From Inquilinus sp. Marseille-Q2685 (lineage in GTDB: Bacteria > Pseudomonadota > Alphaproteobacteria > DSM-16000 > Inquilinaceae), in assembly GCF_916619195.1 (NCBI RefSeq), contig NZ_CAKAKL010000002.1, positions 1,552,001 through 1,616,000 on the forward strand: a DNA stretch of 64,000 nucleotides, read 5' to 3'. The number at the start of each line of letters is the position of its first letter. Within the stretch, counting starts at the first letter, position 1. Positions 38,991 to 47,572 of this stretch are shown here, one piece after another. The notes under the pieces were generated by a model. The model was not told the DNA's origin, searched no databases, and worked only from the letters and a program-made list of their open reading frames with translations. Position numbers and translations under genes: made by a program.

Positions 38991-40828
38991 TCGGCGACGG
39001 TCTTCGCTTCGGCAAGCGGCAATGTCACGACAAAGGCGGTGCCGCCGAGATCGGACGGGCGATGGCTGATGCCGCCGCCATGGTCGCGGACGATGCGGTA
39101 GACGGTGGCGAGGCCCAGCCCGAGGCCGTCCCCCGCCTCCTTGGTGGTGACGAAAGGCTCGAACAGCCGGTCGCGGATCGCCGGATCGATGCCCGGGCCG
39201 GAATCCTCGACCGTCAGCCGGGCCGTGCCGCCACCGGTCTCGACCACAGCCCGGATCCGCCGCGTCTCGCGGCCGCGCACCGCGTCGATCGCGTTGCTGA
39301 CGAGGTTCATCACCACCTGGTCCAGCCGCCCGGCCTCGCCCATCACCACCGCCGGGCCGTCCCCCGTCCGCTCGACCGCGATGCCGAGATCGGCCAGGCG
39401 ATAGGCCAGGAGGCGCAGCACGCCGTCCAGCACCGCGGCCAGATCGACCGGCACGGAATCGTGCCCGTCGCGCCGGGCCAGGCGCTTCAGCTGGCCGGTC
39501 AGCCCGGCGACGCGGTCGACCGCCTCGGCCATCACGTCGATATTGGCGGCCACCTTCGCGGTCTCACCGCGGCCGGACAGCAGGCGGGTGCTGGCCAGAT
39601 AGGTCTTCAGCGCCGCCAGCGGCTGGTTGATCTCATGCGCCAGCCCGGCGAAGGCCTGGCCCAGAGCGGCCAACTTGGCGGCCTGGACCAGGTCGTCCCG
39701 GGTGCGGTGCAGTTCCGCCTCGGCGCGGCGGCGTTCCTCGATCTCGTCCTCCAGCCGCCGGTTGGCGGCGGTCAGCGCCTCGGTCCGCTCGGCCACGCGG
39801 CGTTCCAGCTCGTCCTTGGACCGGCGCTCCGCAATGCGGGCGCGGCGGCGGGCACGCCACAGCACGGCGGCCAGCACCACGACGATCACGGCCAGGCCGG
39901 CGGCTGCCGCGGCGACCAGGGCGTTGGTCCGGGCCGGCCCCGGATCGGCCACGGCGATCAGCGACCAGCCATGGTCGGGCAGCGGCAGGGTGAACAGCAG
40001 CAGGTCGCCGCCGGCGCCGGGATCCAGCAGCCGGACCGACCGGCCCTGGTCGTCGGCTTCCGTCCGGCTGCGGAAGATCGGCCGGGTGACGGAAGGCAGC
40101 CCGGCATAGCGCCGCTCCGCCAGGATAGAGGCCTGGGCGCGGCCGTCGAGGGCGAAGAGCGGGCGGTAGCGCCAGCCCGGTCGGGCGGCGAGGAACAGGA
40201 TGCCGTCGGCATCGGCGATGCCGAGCGTGGCGTCGGCCCCGGCCCATTCGCGCTCCAGCCCGGTGAGATCGACCTTGACCACGGCGATGCCGACCGGCGC
40301 GGGCCGGCCGCCCGGCCCCGGCGCGTCGATCCGGCTGGCCAGGAAGTAGCCGGGCTGCCCGGTGGTGGCGCCGATGCCATAGAAGCTGCCCTCGCCCGTC
40401 TCGATCGCCTCTCGGTAATAGGGCCGGTAGGCGTAGCCGTGCCCGATGAAGCTGCCGGGCGTGTCCCAGTTGCTGGCGGCGATCGCCGTGCCGTCGCGGT
40501 CGAGGACATAAAGCGCGGCCGCGCCCGCCGCGCCGCTGATCGCCTGCAGGTGGCGGTTCGCGGTGTCGATAGCGGCCGGGCCGGGCGGTGCGCCGTACAG
40601 GGCACGGATCTGCGGCGTCTGGCCGATCACCTGCGGCAGGTAGCGGAACCGGCCGATCGCCGCCTCGACGCTGGCGGCGGCGAGGGTCAGCCGCTCCCGC
40701 GCCTGGCCTTCCAGCGCCGCGAGGTTGTCGCGCAGCACCCAGCCCTGCACCGCCAGCGACAGGCCGGCCGCCGCCAAGCCGACGGCGGCGAAGAGCAGGA
40801 TCCGGCCCCGGCGGGCGGTGACGTTCAT
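38987..40828 (-). CDS. DctB-like sensor histidine kinase
   Basis: About 613-residue membrane kinase. A transmembrane helix lies near the N-terminus, followed by a periplasmic double-PDC/dCache sensor of about 270 residues (GYAYRPYYREAIETGEGSFYG resembles DctB sensors). A second helix (LVAAAAAGLAVIVVVLAAVLW) and a coiled coil precede HisKA, with the phosphoacceptor His in LAHEINQPLAALK (about residue 398). The HATPase has N-box NLVSNAIDA and G-boxes DSGPGID and DGLGLGLATV. GTG 40843 is an alternative start. It is translated together with the response regulator and probably senses an organic acid in the periplasm. Confidence 0.93.
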   Translation of the reverse strand: MNVTARRGRILLFAAVGLAAAGLSLAVQGWVLRDNLAALEGQARERLTLAAASVEAAIGRFRYLPQVIGQTPQIRALYGAPPGPAAIDTANRHLQAISGAAGAAALYVLDRDGTAIAASNWDTPGSFIGHGYAYRPYYREAIETGEGSFYGIGATTGQPGYFLASRIDAPGPGGRPAPVGIAVVKVDLTGLEREWAGADATLGIADADGILFLAARPGWRYRPLFALDGRAQASILAERRYAGLPSVTRPIFRSRTEADDQGRSVRLLDPGAGGDLLLFTLPLPDHGWSLIAVADPGPARTNALVAAAAAGLAVIVVVLAAVLWRARRRARIAERRSKDELERRVAERTEALTAANRRLEDEIEERRRAEAELHRTRDDLVQAAKLAALGQAFAGLAHEINQPLAALKTYLASTRLLSGRGETAKVAANIDVMAEAVDRVAGLTGQLKRLARRDGHDSVPVDLAAVLDGVLRLLAYRLADLGIAVERTGDGPAVVMGEAGRLDQVVMNLVSNAIDAVRGRETRRIRAVVETGGGTARLTVEDSGPGIDPAIRDRLFEPFVTTKEAGDGLGLGLATVYRIVRDHGGGISHRPSDLGGTAFVVTLPLAEAKTVAE

Positions 40829-40887
40829 CGGCAGTCGCGACACGGTTTACAGGCCCCGCCGCACCGTGCGGCGGGGCCTGGACCCTA

Positions 40888-42237
40888 TTACGGCTGCGTG
40901 CCGTCGTCGATCCTTGAGGCCGACTTGGTGTCGCGCATGAAGGCGTAGACCAGCAGCGAGCACAGGATGCAGCCGGTCACGTACCAGTAGAACCAGCTCT
41001 CATGCCCGATGTCCTTGAACCACAGCGCGATGTATTCGGCGGTGCCGCCGAAGATCGACACCGTCAGGGCATAAGGCAGGCCGACGCCCAGCGCCCGCAC
41101 CTCGGTGGGGAACAGCTCGGCCTTCACCACCGCGTTGATCGAGGTGTAGCCGGAGACGATGACCAGCGCCGCCACGATCAGGCCGAAGGCGGCCAGCGCG
41201 TCGGTCGTCTGCGCCAGGGTCGACAGGATCGGCACGGTCAGGACCGTGCCCAGCACGCCGAACCCGATCAGCAGCGGCCGCCGGCCGATCCTGTCGGAGA
41301 AGGCGCCGACCACCGGCTGCAGGCACATGAACAGGAACAGCGCCGCGGCCGACACCAGGGTCGAATCCGCCTTGCTCATGCCCACGGTGTTGACCAGGAA
41401 CTTCTGCATGTAGGTGGTGTAGGTGTAGAAGGCGACCGTGCCGCCCAGCGTCAGCCCGACCACGATCATGATCTCGCGCGGGTGGCGCAGCAGGGCCCGC
41501 AGGATGCTCTCCTTCCGCGGCTCGCGCCTGGACTTGGTGTAGGCCTCGGTCTCCGCCAGGTTGCGGCGCAGATACAGCGCCACCACGGCGCAGATCGCGC
41601 CGATGAAGAACGGGATGCGCCAGCCCCAGGCCTCCAGCTGCTCCGACGTCAGGAACACCTGCTGCAGCAGGATCAGCACCGCCAGCGCCAGCAGCTGCCC
41701 CATGATCAGCGTCACGTACTGGAAGCTGGAGTAGAAGCCGCGGTGCCGGCTGGTCGCCATCTCCGACAGGTAGGTGGCGCTGGCGCCGTATTCGCCGCCG
41801 ACGCTCAGGCCCTGCAGCAGCCGGGCCAGGACCAGCAGCACCGGCGCCGCGACGCCGATGGTCTCGTAGGTCGGGGTCAGGGCGATGATCAGCGACCCGG
41901 CGCACATCACCATCACCGACAGGGTCAGCCCGGCCTTGCGGCCGTGCTTGTCGGCATAGATGCCCATCAGCCAGCCGCCGATCGGCCGCATCAGGAAGCC
42001 GATGGCAAAGATCGCCGCCGTGTTCAGCAGCTGGGCGGTGGTGTCGCCGGCCGGAAAGAAGGCCTTGGCGAAGTACAGCGAGAAGGCGGCGTAGATGTAC
42101 CAGTCGTACCACTCGACCAGGTTGCCGACCGAGCCGCCGAAGATCGACACGATCCTCTGGCGCGTGCCGACCGGCTGGGCGACGGCGGGCGCGGGACGGA
42201 ATCGGCGCTGGCCGAGACCGGAAACGGCGTCTTCCAT
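40888..42237 (-). CDS. kgtP: MFS transporter, alpha-ketoglutarate permease-like (MHS family)
   Basis: 449-residue proton symporter with 12 predicted membrane helices. Near the N-terminus is the metabolite:H+ symporter motif GNLVEWYDWYIYAAFSLYFAKAFFP-like sequence. The loop motif GIYADKHGRKAG lies between helices 2 and 3 and repeats as DRIGRRPLL in the second half. The overall sequence resembles KgtP closely. The start is ATG 42237, as GGGGAG lies 6 bases upstream; ATG 42243 would touch it. A sigma-54 promoter lies about 60 bases upstream, and the adjacent kinase/regulator pair probably controls it. Transport of another dicarboxylate is possible. Confidence 0.88.
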   Translation of the reverse strand: MEDAVSGLGQRRFRPAPAVAQPVGTRQRIVSIFGGSVGNLVEWYDWYIYAAFSLYFAKAFFPAGDTTAQLLNTAAIFAIGFLMRPIGGWLMGIYADKHGRKAGLTLSVMVMCAGSLIIALTPTYETIGVAAPVLLVLARLLQGLSVGGEYGASATYLSEMATSRHRGFYSSFQYVTLIMGQLLALAVLILLQQVFLTSEQLEAWGWRIPFFIGAICAVVALYLRRNLAETEAYTKSRREPRKESILRALLRHPREIMIVVGLTLGGTVAFYTYTTYMQKFLVNTVGMSKADSTLVSAAALFLFMCLQPVVGAFSDRIGRRPLLIGFGVLGTVLTVPILSTLAQTTDALAAFGLIVAALVIVSGYTSINAVVKAELFPTEVRALGVGLPYALTVSIFGGTAEYIALWFKDIGHESWFYWYVTGCILCSLLVYAFMRDTKSASRIDDGTQP

Positions 42238-42295
42238 GAGCATCTCCCCGAACGGGCTTTCTTGACCGGCCGCGGCTGCGGCCGGCGGGGAGAGG

Positions 42296-42311
42296 TGCAA
42301 GCGGGATGCCA
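42296..42311 (-). promoter_or_regulatory. Sigma-54 (-24/-12) promoter of kgtP-like gene
   Basis: On the minus strand the sequence is TGGCATCCCGCTTGCA, matching the TGGCACG-N4-TTGCW consensus with the exact GG-to-GC spacing and only two consensus mismatches. It ends about 58 bases before the permease ATG. The neighbouring gene encodes an activator with the GAFTGA loop required at such promoters. Confidence 0.85.
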
Positions 42312-42370
42312 GGGCCGGGACGCCGCCGGAAATGGCGGAGTCCGGCCGTTTCGCGGAACCGATGCCGGCG

Positions 42371-42431
42371 CGGATCGGCGGAAATCCGCCGATCCGGCTT
42401 CCGCCGCCGGCAGGATTCCGCCGGCGGCGGA
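42371..42431. promoter_or_regulatory. Two tandem dyads, likely enhancer sites for the DctD-like activator
   Basis: The first dyad, 42371-42396, is a perfect 12-bp inverted repeat (arms CGGATCGGCGGA / TCCGCCGATCCG, 2-base centre). The second, 42400-42431, has perfect 11-bp arms TCCGCCGCCGG / CCGGCGGCGGA around a 10-base spacer. Both lie 60-120 bases upstream of the sigma-54 promoter, the usual place for NtrC-family upstream activator sequences. Confidence 0.6.
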
Positions 42432-42568
42432 TGCCGGTTGGTCACGGCCGGGCCGGTCTTCCTCCCTGCCCCGGTACCGATCGTCACAGGCGCGCGGCGG
42501 CGCTACGGTGCGGTGCCGGGGCTGGACGGGCATCGGCCGTTCGACGATGACGTGGAGGAGCAGAGCGC

Positions 42569-43423
42569 ATGACCGCCGTCCCGCAGGATCTCGATATCGA
42601 TCACCTGCGCTCCTGGATCGGGCGCGAGGAGGTGGCGGAGGACGTCGTCACCGCCGATCTCGTCCGCAAGTTCAAGGCGACGCTCGACCTTCCCGGCGGC
42701 CCGCCGCAGATCGGCGAGGTCGCGCCGCGCCTCATCCATTTCTGCCTGGCCCAGCCCGCCGCGCCGACGGCGGCGCTGGGCCCGGACGGCCATCCGCGGC
42801 GCGGCGGCTTCCTGCCGCCGGTGCCACTGCCGCGCCGGATGTGGGCCGGCGGCAGCGTGACCTTCCGGGACGACCTGCGGGTCGGGGATGCCGTGCGGCG
42901 CGTCTCCCGCATCGCCGATGTGGTGCTGAAGGAGGGCCGCACCGGCCGGCTGTGCTTCGTCACGGTCGACCATGCCGTCGAGGGAAACGGCCGGCCGCTG
43001 CTGCAGGAACGGCAGGACATCGTCTATCGCGGCCTCGACAGCGGCGGGGCGAAGACGGCCCCCGCCCCGGCCGAAGGCGGCCGCCACCGGCGCCGCCTCG
43101 ACGCGTCCCCGCCCCTGCTGTTCCGCTACTCCGCCCTGACCTTCAACGGCCACCGCATCCACTACGACCGCCGCTATGTCACCGAGGTCGAGGGCTATCC
43201 CGGCCTGATCGTCCACGGGCCGCTGCAGGCGACGCTGCTGTTCCATTTCGCGGCGGAGATCCGCCGCGCGCCACCGGCACGGTTCGACTTCCGCAGCCTG
43301 TCGCCGCTGTTCGACGACGACGGCATGGTGCTGCACGCCGAGGAGAACGGCGACGGGTTGAAGCTGTGGACGGCCCGGGAGAACGGCCCGGTGGCGATGG
43401 CGGCGGAGGCCGGCTGGGCGTGA
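42569..43423 (+). CDS. MaoC-type hydratase, mesaconyl-CoA hydratase-like
   Basis: 284-residue double-hotdog protein. The N-terminal half is a FAS1-type dehydratase domain (HPRRGGFLPPVPLPRRMWAGG, FRDDLRVGD). The C-terminal half has a MaoC-type segment (FRYSALTFNGHRIHYD then YPGLIVHGPLQATLL), in which the Asp/His pair of hydratase 2 enzymes is expected. Length and motifs match mesaconyl-C4-CoA hydratases, which hydrate mesaconyl-CoA to citramalyl-CoA. It is the only acyl-CoA gene in view, so its pathway is not evident here. It is divergent from the kgtP-like gene. Confidence 0.82.
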   Translation: MTAVPQDLDIDHLRSWIGREEVAEDVVTADLVRKFKATLDLPGGPPQIGEVAPRLIHFCLAQPAAPTAALGPDGHPRRGGFLPPVPLPRRMWAGGSVTFRDDLRVGDAVRRVSRIADVVLKEGRTGRLCFVTVDHAVEGNGRPLLQERQDIVYRGLDSGGAKTAPAPAEGGRHRRRLDASPPLLFRYSALTFNGHRIHYDRRYVTEVEGYPGLIVHGPLQATLLFHFAAEIRRAPPARFDFRSLSPLFDDDGMVLHAEENGDGLKLWTARENGPVAMAAEAGWA

Positions 43424-43466
43424 GCCTCAGCGTCGTCGCCCAGGCGAGAGCCGTCTGAGCGCCGCG

Positions 43467-44930
43467 CTATCCGACCACCGCCTCGGCCTCGATCTCGACC
43501 TCATAGTCGCCCACCAGGGCGCCGGCCTGGACCAGGGTGTTGGCCGGCTTGACCGCGCCGAAGACCCGGCCATGGGCGCGCGACACCGGCTCCCACATCG
43601 CGGCGTCTCGGAGATAGATGCGGGTGCAAACGACGTCCTCCATCGAACCGCCCAGCGCCGCGATCGAGGCGGCGATCTTGTCGAGGATGTAGGTGGCCTG
43701 CGCCCCGGGGTCGCCCGGTGCGACGCAGCGGTCGCCGCCATGGGTGGCGGTGGTGCCGGAGACGCGGATCGTGTCCTTCACCCGGACGGCGCGGCTGTAT
43801 CCCGCGATCGGCTCCCACACGCTGCCGGAGGAGACCCGCAGCCGGTCCGGCCGGCCGGGCACCGGCTCGGCCGTGAAGATCGACGGAAGGGCGTCGAGAT
43901 GGTGGCTGAGGTCGCCCGAGGCAGTGAGATAGGGCGGCCGCCGGTATTCGTCGCCGCAATCGCCCGGGATCGGCGTCGCCGCGGCGAAGGCCTCTTCGAG
44001 CCGCCCCCTGTCCTGGGCGTCGAGCGCGAAATCGAAGACCTTGAGGTTGTCGGCGCGATGCTCGCTCTCGCCCAGCCTTGCGCCGATGATGGCGGCGGCG
44101 ACCGCCTCGTGCTGCAGCACCCAGCGCGTGGCGACGTTGGAGAGGGAGACGCCATGCTTCCGCGCAACCTCGGCGGCGGCCTGCAGGATGCCCTGGAAGA
44201 CACTCCAGCCGCCCGCCGCGTCGATGAAGCGCTTGTATTTCGACCGGCTCCAATCCGGCATCGAAGCGGGCTCCGGCCGGCCGAGCCACGTGTCCGACAG
44301 GAAGCCGCCGCAGAGCGTGCCGTAGGCCAGCAGCTTCACGCCCCTGGCCCGGCACAGATCCGACAGCGCGCCGGCCGCGCGGCGATCGACCAGGGAGAAC
44401 GACACCTGGTTGGTCAGGACCGGCACGCCGTCTGCCAGGGCCACGGCCAGATGCGCGGCGTCGAAATTGGTGACGCCGATGGCGCCGATCAGCCCCTCCT
44501 CCCGCAGCCGCGCCATTTCGTGCAGCGCGTCGAGCCAGGCCGGATGCTCGAAGCTCCACCAGTGGAACTGCAGCAGGTCGACCCGGTCGACGCCCAGCCG
44601 GTCGAGCCGGTCCTGGACGCCGCGGCGGACCACCTCGGCCGTCATCGGCCCCGGCTCCGGGCACCATTTGGTAAAGGCGAGCGGCCGGCCTGCGCCCTTG
44701 CCGTGGCGGGCCAGCAGACGGCCGGCGATCAGCTCGGCGCTGCCGTAATGGTCGGCCATGTCGAAGCTGTCGAAGCCGGCCCGGACATAGGCGTCGAGGG
44801 CGTCGGCGCCGCGCTCGGGGTCGAGCGTCGCGCCGTCCTTCTCCAGGTCGGCCACCTGCCACAACCCGCAGACCAGCCGGCTGATCGAGAGGCCGGGACC
44901 GAGCTCGATGCGTTCAGGGGTTGCCGGCAC
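43467..44930 (-). CDS. Aldo/keto reductase fused to RidA-like domain
   Basis: 487-residue fusion. Residues about 1-325 are an aldo/keto reductase barrel with the full tetrad Asp57 and Tyr62 (SFDMADHYG), Lys88 (FTKW) and His123 (LLQFHWW). Residues about 345-487 are a RidA/YjgF/YER057c domain (RVSGTTATHGG, ILDKIAASIAALGGSMEDVV, VEIEAEAVV). In RidA deaminases the substrate carboxylate is held by Arg in PARS; here the position reads PANT, so imine hydrolysis is doubtful. It is the last gene of the liv operon, overlapping the LivM gene by 17 bases. A paralogous stand-alone reductase is encoded at 49576. Confidence 0.9.
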   Translation of the reverse strand: MPATPERIELGPGLSISRLVCGLWQVADLEKDGATLDPERGADALDAYVRAGFDSFDMADHYGSAELIAGRLLARHGKGAGRPLAFTKWCPEPGPMTAEVVRRGVQDRLDRLGVDRVDLLQFHWWSFEHPAWLDALHEMARLREEGLIGAIGVTNFDAAHLAVALADGVPVLTNQVSFSLVDRRAAGALSDLCRARGVKLLAYGTLCGGFLSDTWLGRPEPASMPDWSRSKYKRFIDAAGGWSVFQGILQAAAEVARKHGVSLSNVATRWVLQHEAVAAAIIGARLGESEHRADNLKVFDFALDAQDRGRLEEAFAAATPIPGDCGDEYRRPPYLTASGDLSHHLDALPSIFTAEPVPGRPDRLRVSSGSVWEPIAGYSRAVRVKDTIRVSGTTATHGGDRCVAPGDPGAQATYILDKIAASIAALGGSMEDVVCTRIYLRDAAMWEPVSRAHGRVFGAVKPANTLVQAGALVGDYEVEIEAEAVVG

Positions 44931-45918
44931 GGGACGTCTCCTCGGTGATGGTCCGGCCGGCGCCCGACAGCCGGCCGAGATGGCGCGACACCACGCGGTC
45001 CTCGCCCAGCATGCCGCGCGGACGCAGCAGCAGGACGGCGCAGAGGGCGACGCCGATCATGACGATCTGCAGCGCGGCCGCGCGCGCCTGCTGGTCGGGC
45101 GGGAACAGGGCCGAGATGGCGCCGCCCGAGGCCGCCCAGAGGCCCCAGACGAAGACCGCGCCCAGAATGGCGCCGAGATTGCTGCCCGAGCCGCCGACGA
45201 TCAGCATCGCCCAGACCTGGAAGGTCAGCCGGGGCAGGTAGTTGTCGGGCGCAATGAAGCCGATGAAATGCGCCTGCACGGCGCCGGCCAGCCCCATGAT
45301 GCCGCCGCCGATGGCGAAGGCCTGCAGCCGGAACGAGACGGCGTTCTTGCCCAGGGCCCGCGCCGCCGTCTCGTCCTCGCGGATCGCCCGCAGCACCCGG
45401 CCCCAGGGGCTGCGCACCAGGCGCTGCAGCGCCAGGTACAGGAGCAGCACGACCGCTGCGACCACGCCGAGATTGGCCAGGCCGAACAGCAGCGGGGCGC
45501 CGGCCAGGCCGGCGAAGGGCCGCGGGGTGAAGCCGATGCCGAAGGGGCCGCCGGTCACCGTGACGAGGTTGAGGGCGCAGAGCTGCACAGCCACGGCGAC
45601 GCCGAAGGTGGCGATGGCCAGGCAGTCGGCCCGCAGCCGGATGGTCAGCGCGCCGATCAGGAAGGACACCAGCGCCGTGGCCAGCGCCCCGCCCAGCCAG
45701 CCGGCCGGCATCGGCAGGCCGAAGCCGCCGAAGCGGTCTGCCGTCTCCGGCGTGGTCAGCAGCGCCGAGACATAGGCGCCGATCGCGACGAAGCCGGCGA
45801 CGCCGACATTGAACAGCCCGGTCTGGCCCCATTGCACGTTCAGGCCGAGGCACATGATCGCGTAGGTCAGCGCCATGGTCAGGAAGAAGCAGCCATAGGC
45901 GACCAGCTCGACGCTCAT
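44914..45918 (-). CDS. livM: Branched-chain amino acid-type ABC permease LivM
   Basis: 334-residue LivM-type permease starting at ATG 45918, which has GGGAGGG upstream and overlaps the LivH stop. About ten hydrophobic segments are visible, with the hallmark TYAIMCLGLNVQWGQTGLFNVG near the N-terminus and the GRVLRAIREDETAARALGKN EAA-type loop. It forms the translocation pathway with LivH. The substrate may be an amino acid, amide, urea-like compound or aromatic acid; the neighbours do not decide this. Confidence 0.93.
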   Translation of the reverse strand: MSVELVAYGCFFLTMALTYAIMCLGLNVQWGQTGLFNVGVAGFVAIGAYVSALLTTPETADRFGGFGLPMPAGWLGGALATALVSFLIGALTIRLRADCLAIATFGVAVAVQLCALNLVTVTGGPFGIGFTPRPFAGLAGAPLLFGLANLGVVAAVVLLLYLALQRLVRSPWGRVLRAIREDETAARALGKNAVSFRLQAFAIGGGIMGLAGAVQAHFIGFIAPDNYLPRLTFQVWAMLIVGGSGSNLGAILGAVFVWGLWAASGGAISALFPPDQQARAAALQIVMIGVALCAVLLLRPRGMLGEDRVVSRHLGRLSGAGRTITEETSRAGNP

Positions 45919-46826
45919 CCGGCCCTCCCGAACAGGCCCTGGGGGCGCAGCAGCAGCACCAGCACCAGCACGACGAAGGATACGGCGGCGCGCCATTCGC
46001 CGCCGACCAGCGGCACGGCCGCCGCCTCGGCCAAGCCGATGACGAGACCCGCCAGCATCGCCCCCGGGATGCTGCCGATGCCGCCGAGGATCGCCGCGGC
46101 GAACAGCGGCAGCAGCAGGTCGAGCCCCATCTGCGGCCGGATCTGGACCAGCAGGCCGGCGAAGATGCCGGCGACGGCGGCCAGCCCCGCCCCCAGCAGC
46201 CAGACGATGCGGATGACGCGGCGCACATCGATGCCGACGACGCCGGCCAGCTGCGGGTTCTCGCTGACCGCGCGCATCGCCCGGCCGGTCGCCGTCCGGG
46301 TCAGCAGCAGATGCACCGCCAGGACCAGGACGAGGACGACGCTGAGGGTCAGCAGCTGGTCGGGCGTGGCCCGCATCCCGCCGCCCAACTTCACGGCGAT
46401 CTGCAGCGCCTTGGTGTAGTAGGCCGGCTTGGAGGTGAAGATGAACTCCAGCAGGCTGCGCAGCGTCAGCGCTGCGCCGAAGCTGGCCATCACCAGGATG
46501 ATGACGGTGCTGCGCCGGTCGCGCAGGCGACCGAACAGCAGCGCGTCGACCAGCAGCGCCAGCCCGCCGGTCAGGGCCACGGCGACCAGCGCGCCGATCG
46601 GCAGCGCCCAGCCGAAGGAGAACGGCCCGATGGGGGCCAGCAGCCCGCCGGACAGGCTGCCGAGCGCGCCGGCGGCGGCCAGCGCGGCATAGGCGCCCCA
46701 GGACAGGAGCTCGCCATGCGCGAAATTGGCGAAGCGCAGGATCGAATAGGTCAAGGTCACGCCGATGGCGCCCAGCCCGATCATCGCCCCGGTGATCAGC
46801 CCATCCATGATCACCTGCGGGGTCAT
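45915..46826 (-). CDS. livH: Branched-chain amino acid-type ABC permease LivH
   Basis: 303-residue LivH-type permease. The N-terminal segment GLITGAMIGLGAIGVTLTYSILRFANFAHGELL is diagnostic in pattern, and the EAA-type loop reads GRAMRAVSENPQLAGVVGID. It overlaps LivF and LivM genes by 4 bases each. Standard length. Confidence 0.94.
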   Translation of the reverse strand: MTPQVIMDGLITGAMIGLGAIGVTLTYSILRFANFAHGELLSWGAYAALAAAGALGSLSGGLLAPIGPFSFGWALPIGALVAVALTGGLALLVDALLFGRLRDRRSTVIILVMASFGAALTLRSLLEFIFTSKPAYYTKALQIAVKLGGGMRATPDQLLTLSVVLVLVLAVHLLLTRTATGRAMRAVSENPQLAGVVGIDVRRVIRIVWLLGAGLAAVAGIFAGLLVQIRPQMGLDLLLPLFAAAILGGIGSIPGAMLAGLVIGLAEAAAVPLVGGEWRAAVSFVVLVLVLLLRPQGLFGRAG

Positions 46827-47572
46827 GGCGCGGCCCCGGGACGCCGGGCGCCGAGATAGAGATCGGCGACGATCGGGTCCTCGGCCAGCCCGATGGCCGG
46901 TCCCTCGTGGCGCACCTGCCCCTCGACCAGGATCACGGCGCGGTCGGCGATGGCCAAGGCCGCCTTCACATTCTGCTCCACCAGCACGATGGTGACGCCG
47001 GCGCGGTTGATCGCCTGCAGCCTGGCGAAGACCTCCGCCACGATCTTCGGCGACAGGCCGGCCGAGGGCTCGTCCAGGATCAGCACCGCCGGGTCGACGA
47101 TCAGGGCGCGGGCCACCGCCAGCATCTGGCGCTGGCCGCCCGACAGCTGGCCGGCCCGCAGCGACGGCCGCGCGGCCAGGTCGGGGAATAGGGCGTAGAG
47201 CGCCGCGATGCGCCCGGCGCGCCGGTCCTTCGGCAGGATGTCGGCCGCGGCGCGCAGATTGTCGTGGATCGACAGCGTGGCGAAGATGTTCTCGGTCTGC
47301 GGCACGAAGGCCAGCCCGTGGCGGATCTTCTCGTGCGCCGGCACCCCGGTGATGTCGGCCGCCCCCAGCGACGCCGTACCGGAATGGACCGGCACCAGCC
47401 CGGCGATCGCCTTGACCAGGGTCGACTTGCCGGCGCCGTTCGGCCCCAGCAGCACCACCAGCTCGCCCTGCGCCACCCGCAGGTCGACGCCGCGCACGAT
47501 CGGCAGGTCGGGCTCGTAGCCGGCGACAAGGCCCCGGGTCGACAGGGCGGCTGTCGTTTCCAGTGGGGGCAT
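46823..47572 (-). CDS. livF: ABC transporter ATP-binding protein LivF
   Basis: 249-residue ATPase of the LivF class. Walker A is GPNGAGKST, signature LSGGQRQMLAVARAL, Walker B VLILDEPSAGLSP and H-loop LVEQNVKAAL, the Glu-Gln variant usual for Liv ATPases. The start ATG 47572 overlaps the LivG stop by one base (TGATG); the longer frame upstream lies within LivG. Confidence 0.94.
   Translation of the reverse strand: MPPLETTAALSTRGLVAGYEPDLPIVRGVDLRVAQGELVVLLGPNGAGKSTLVKAIAGLVPVHSGTASLGAADITGVPAHEKIRHGLAFVPQTENIFATLSIHDNLRAAADILPKDRRAGRIAALYALFPDLAARPSLRAGQLSGGQRQMLAVARALIVDPAVLILDEPSAGLSPKIVAEVFARLQAINRAGVTIVLVEQNVKAALAIADRAVILVEGQVRHEGPAIGLAEDPIVADLYLGARRPGAAP

Larger units (their letters stand above)
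42238..42568. other. 331-base divergent intergenic region
   Basis: Non-coding gap between the kgtP-like gene (minus) and the MaoC-type hydratase (plus). It contains the sigma-54 promoter and the two dyads listed separately, plus a weak CCGCC/GGCGG repeat around 42323-42338. I see no recognisable promoter for the plus-strand gene; a GTGGAGGAG ribosome site precedes its ATG. Confidence 0.7.
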
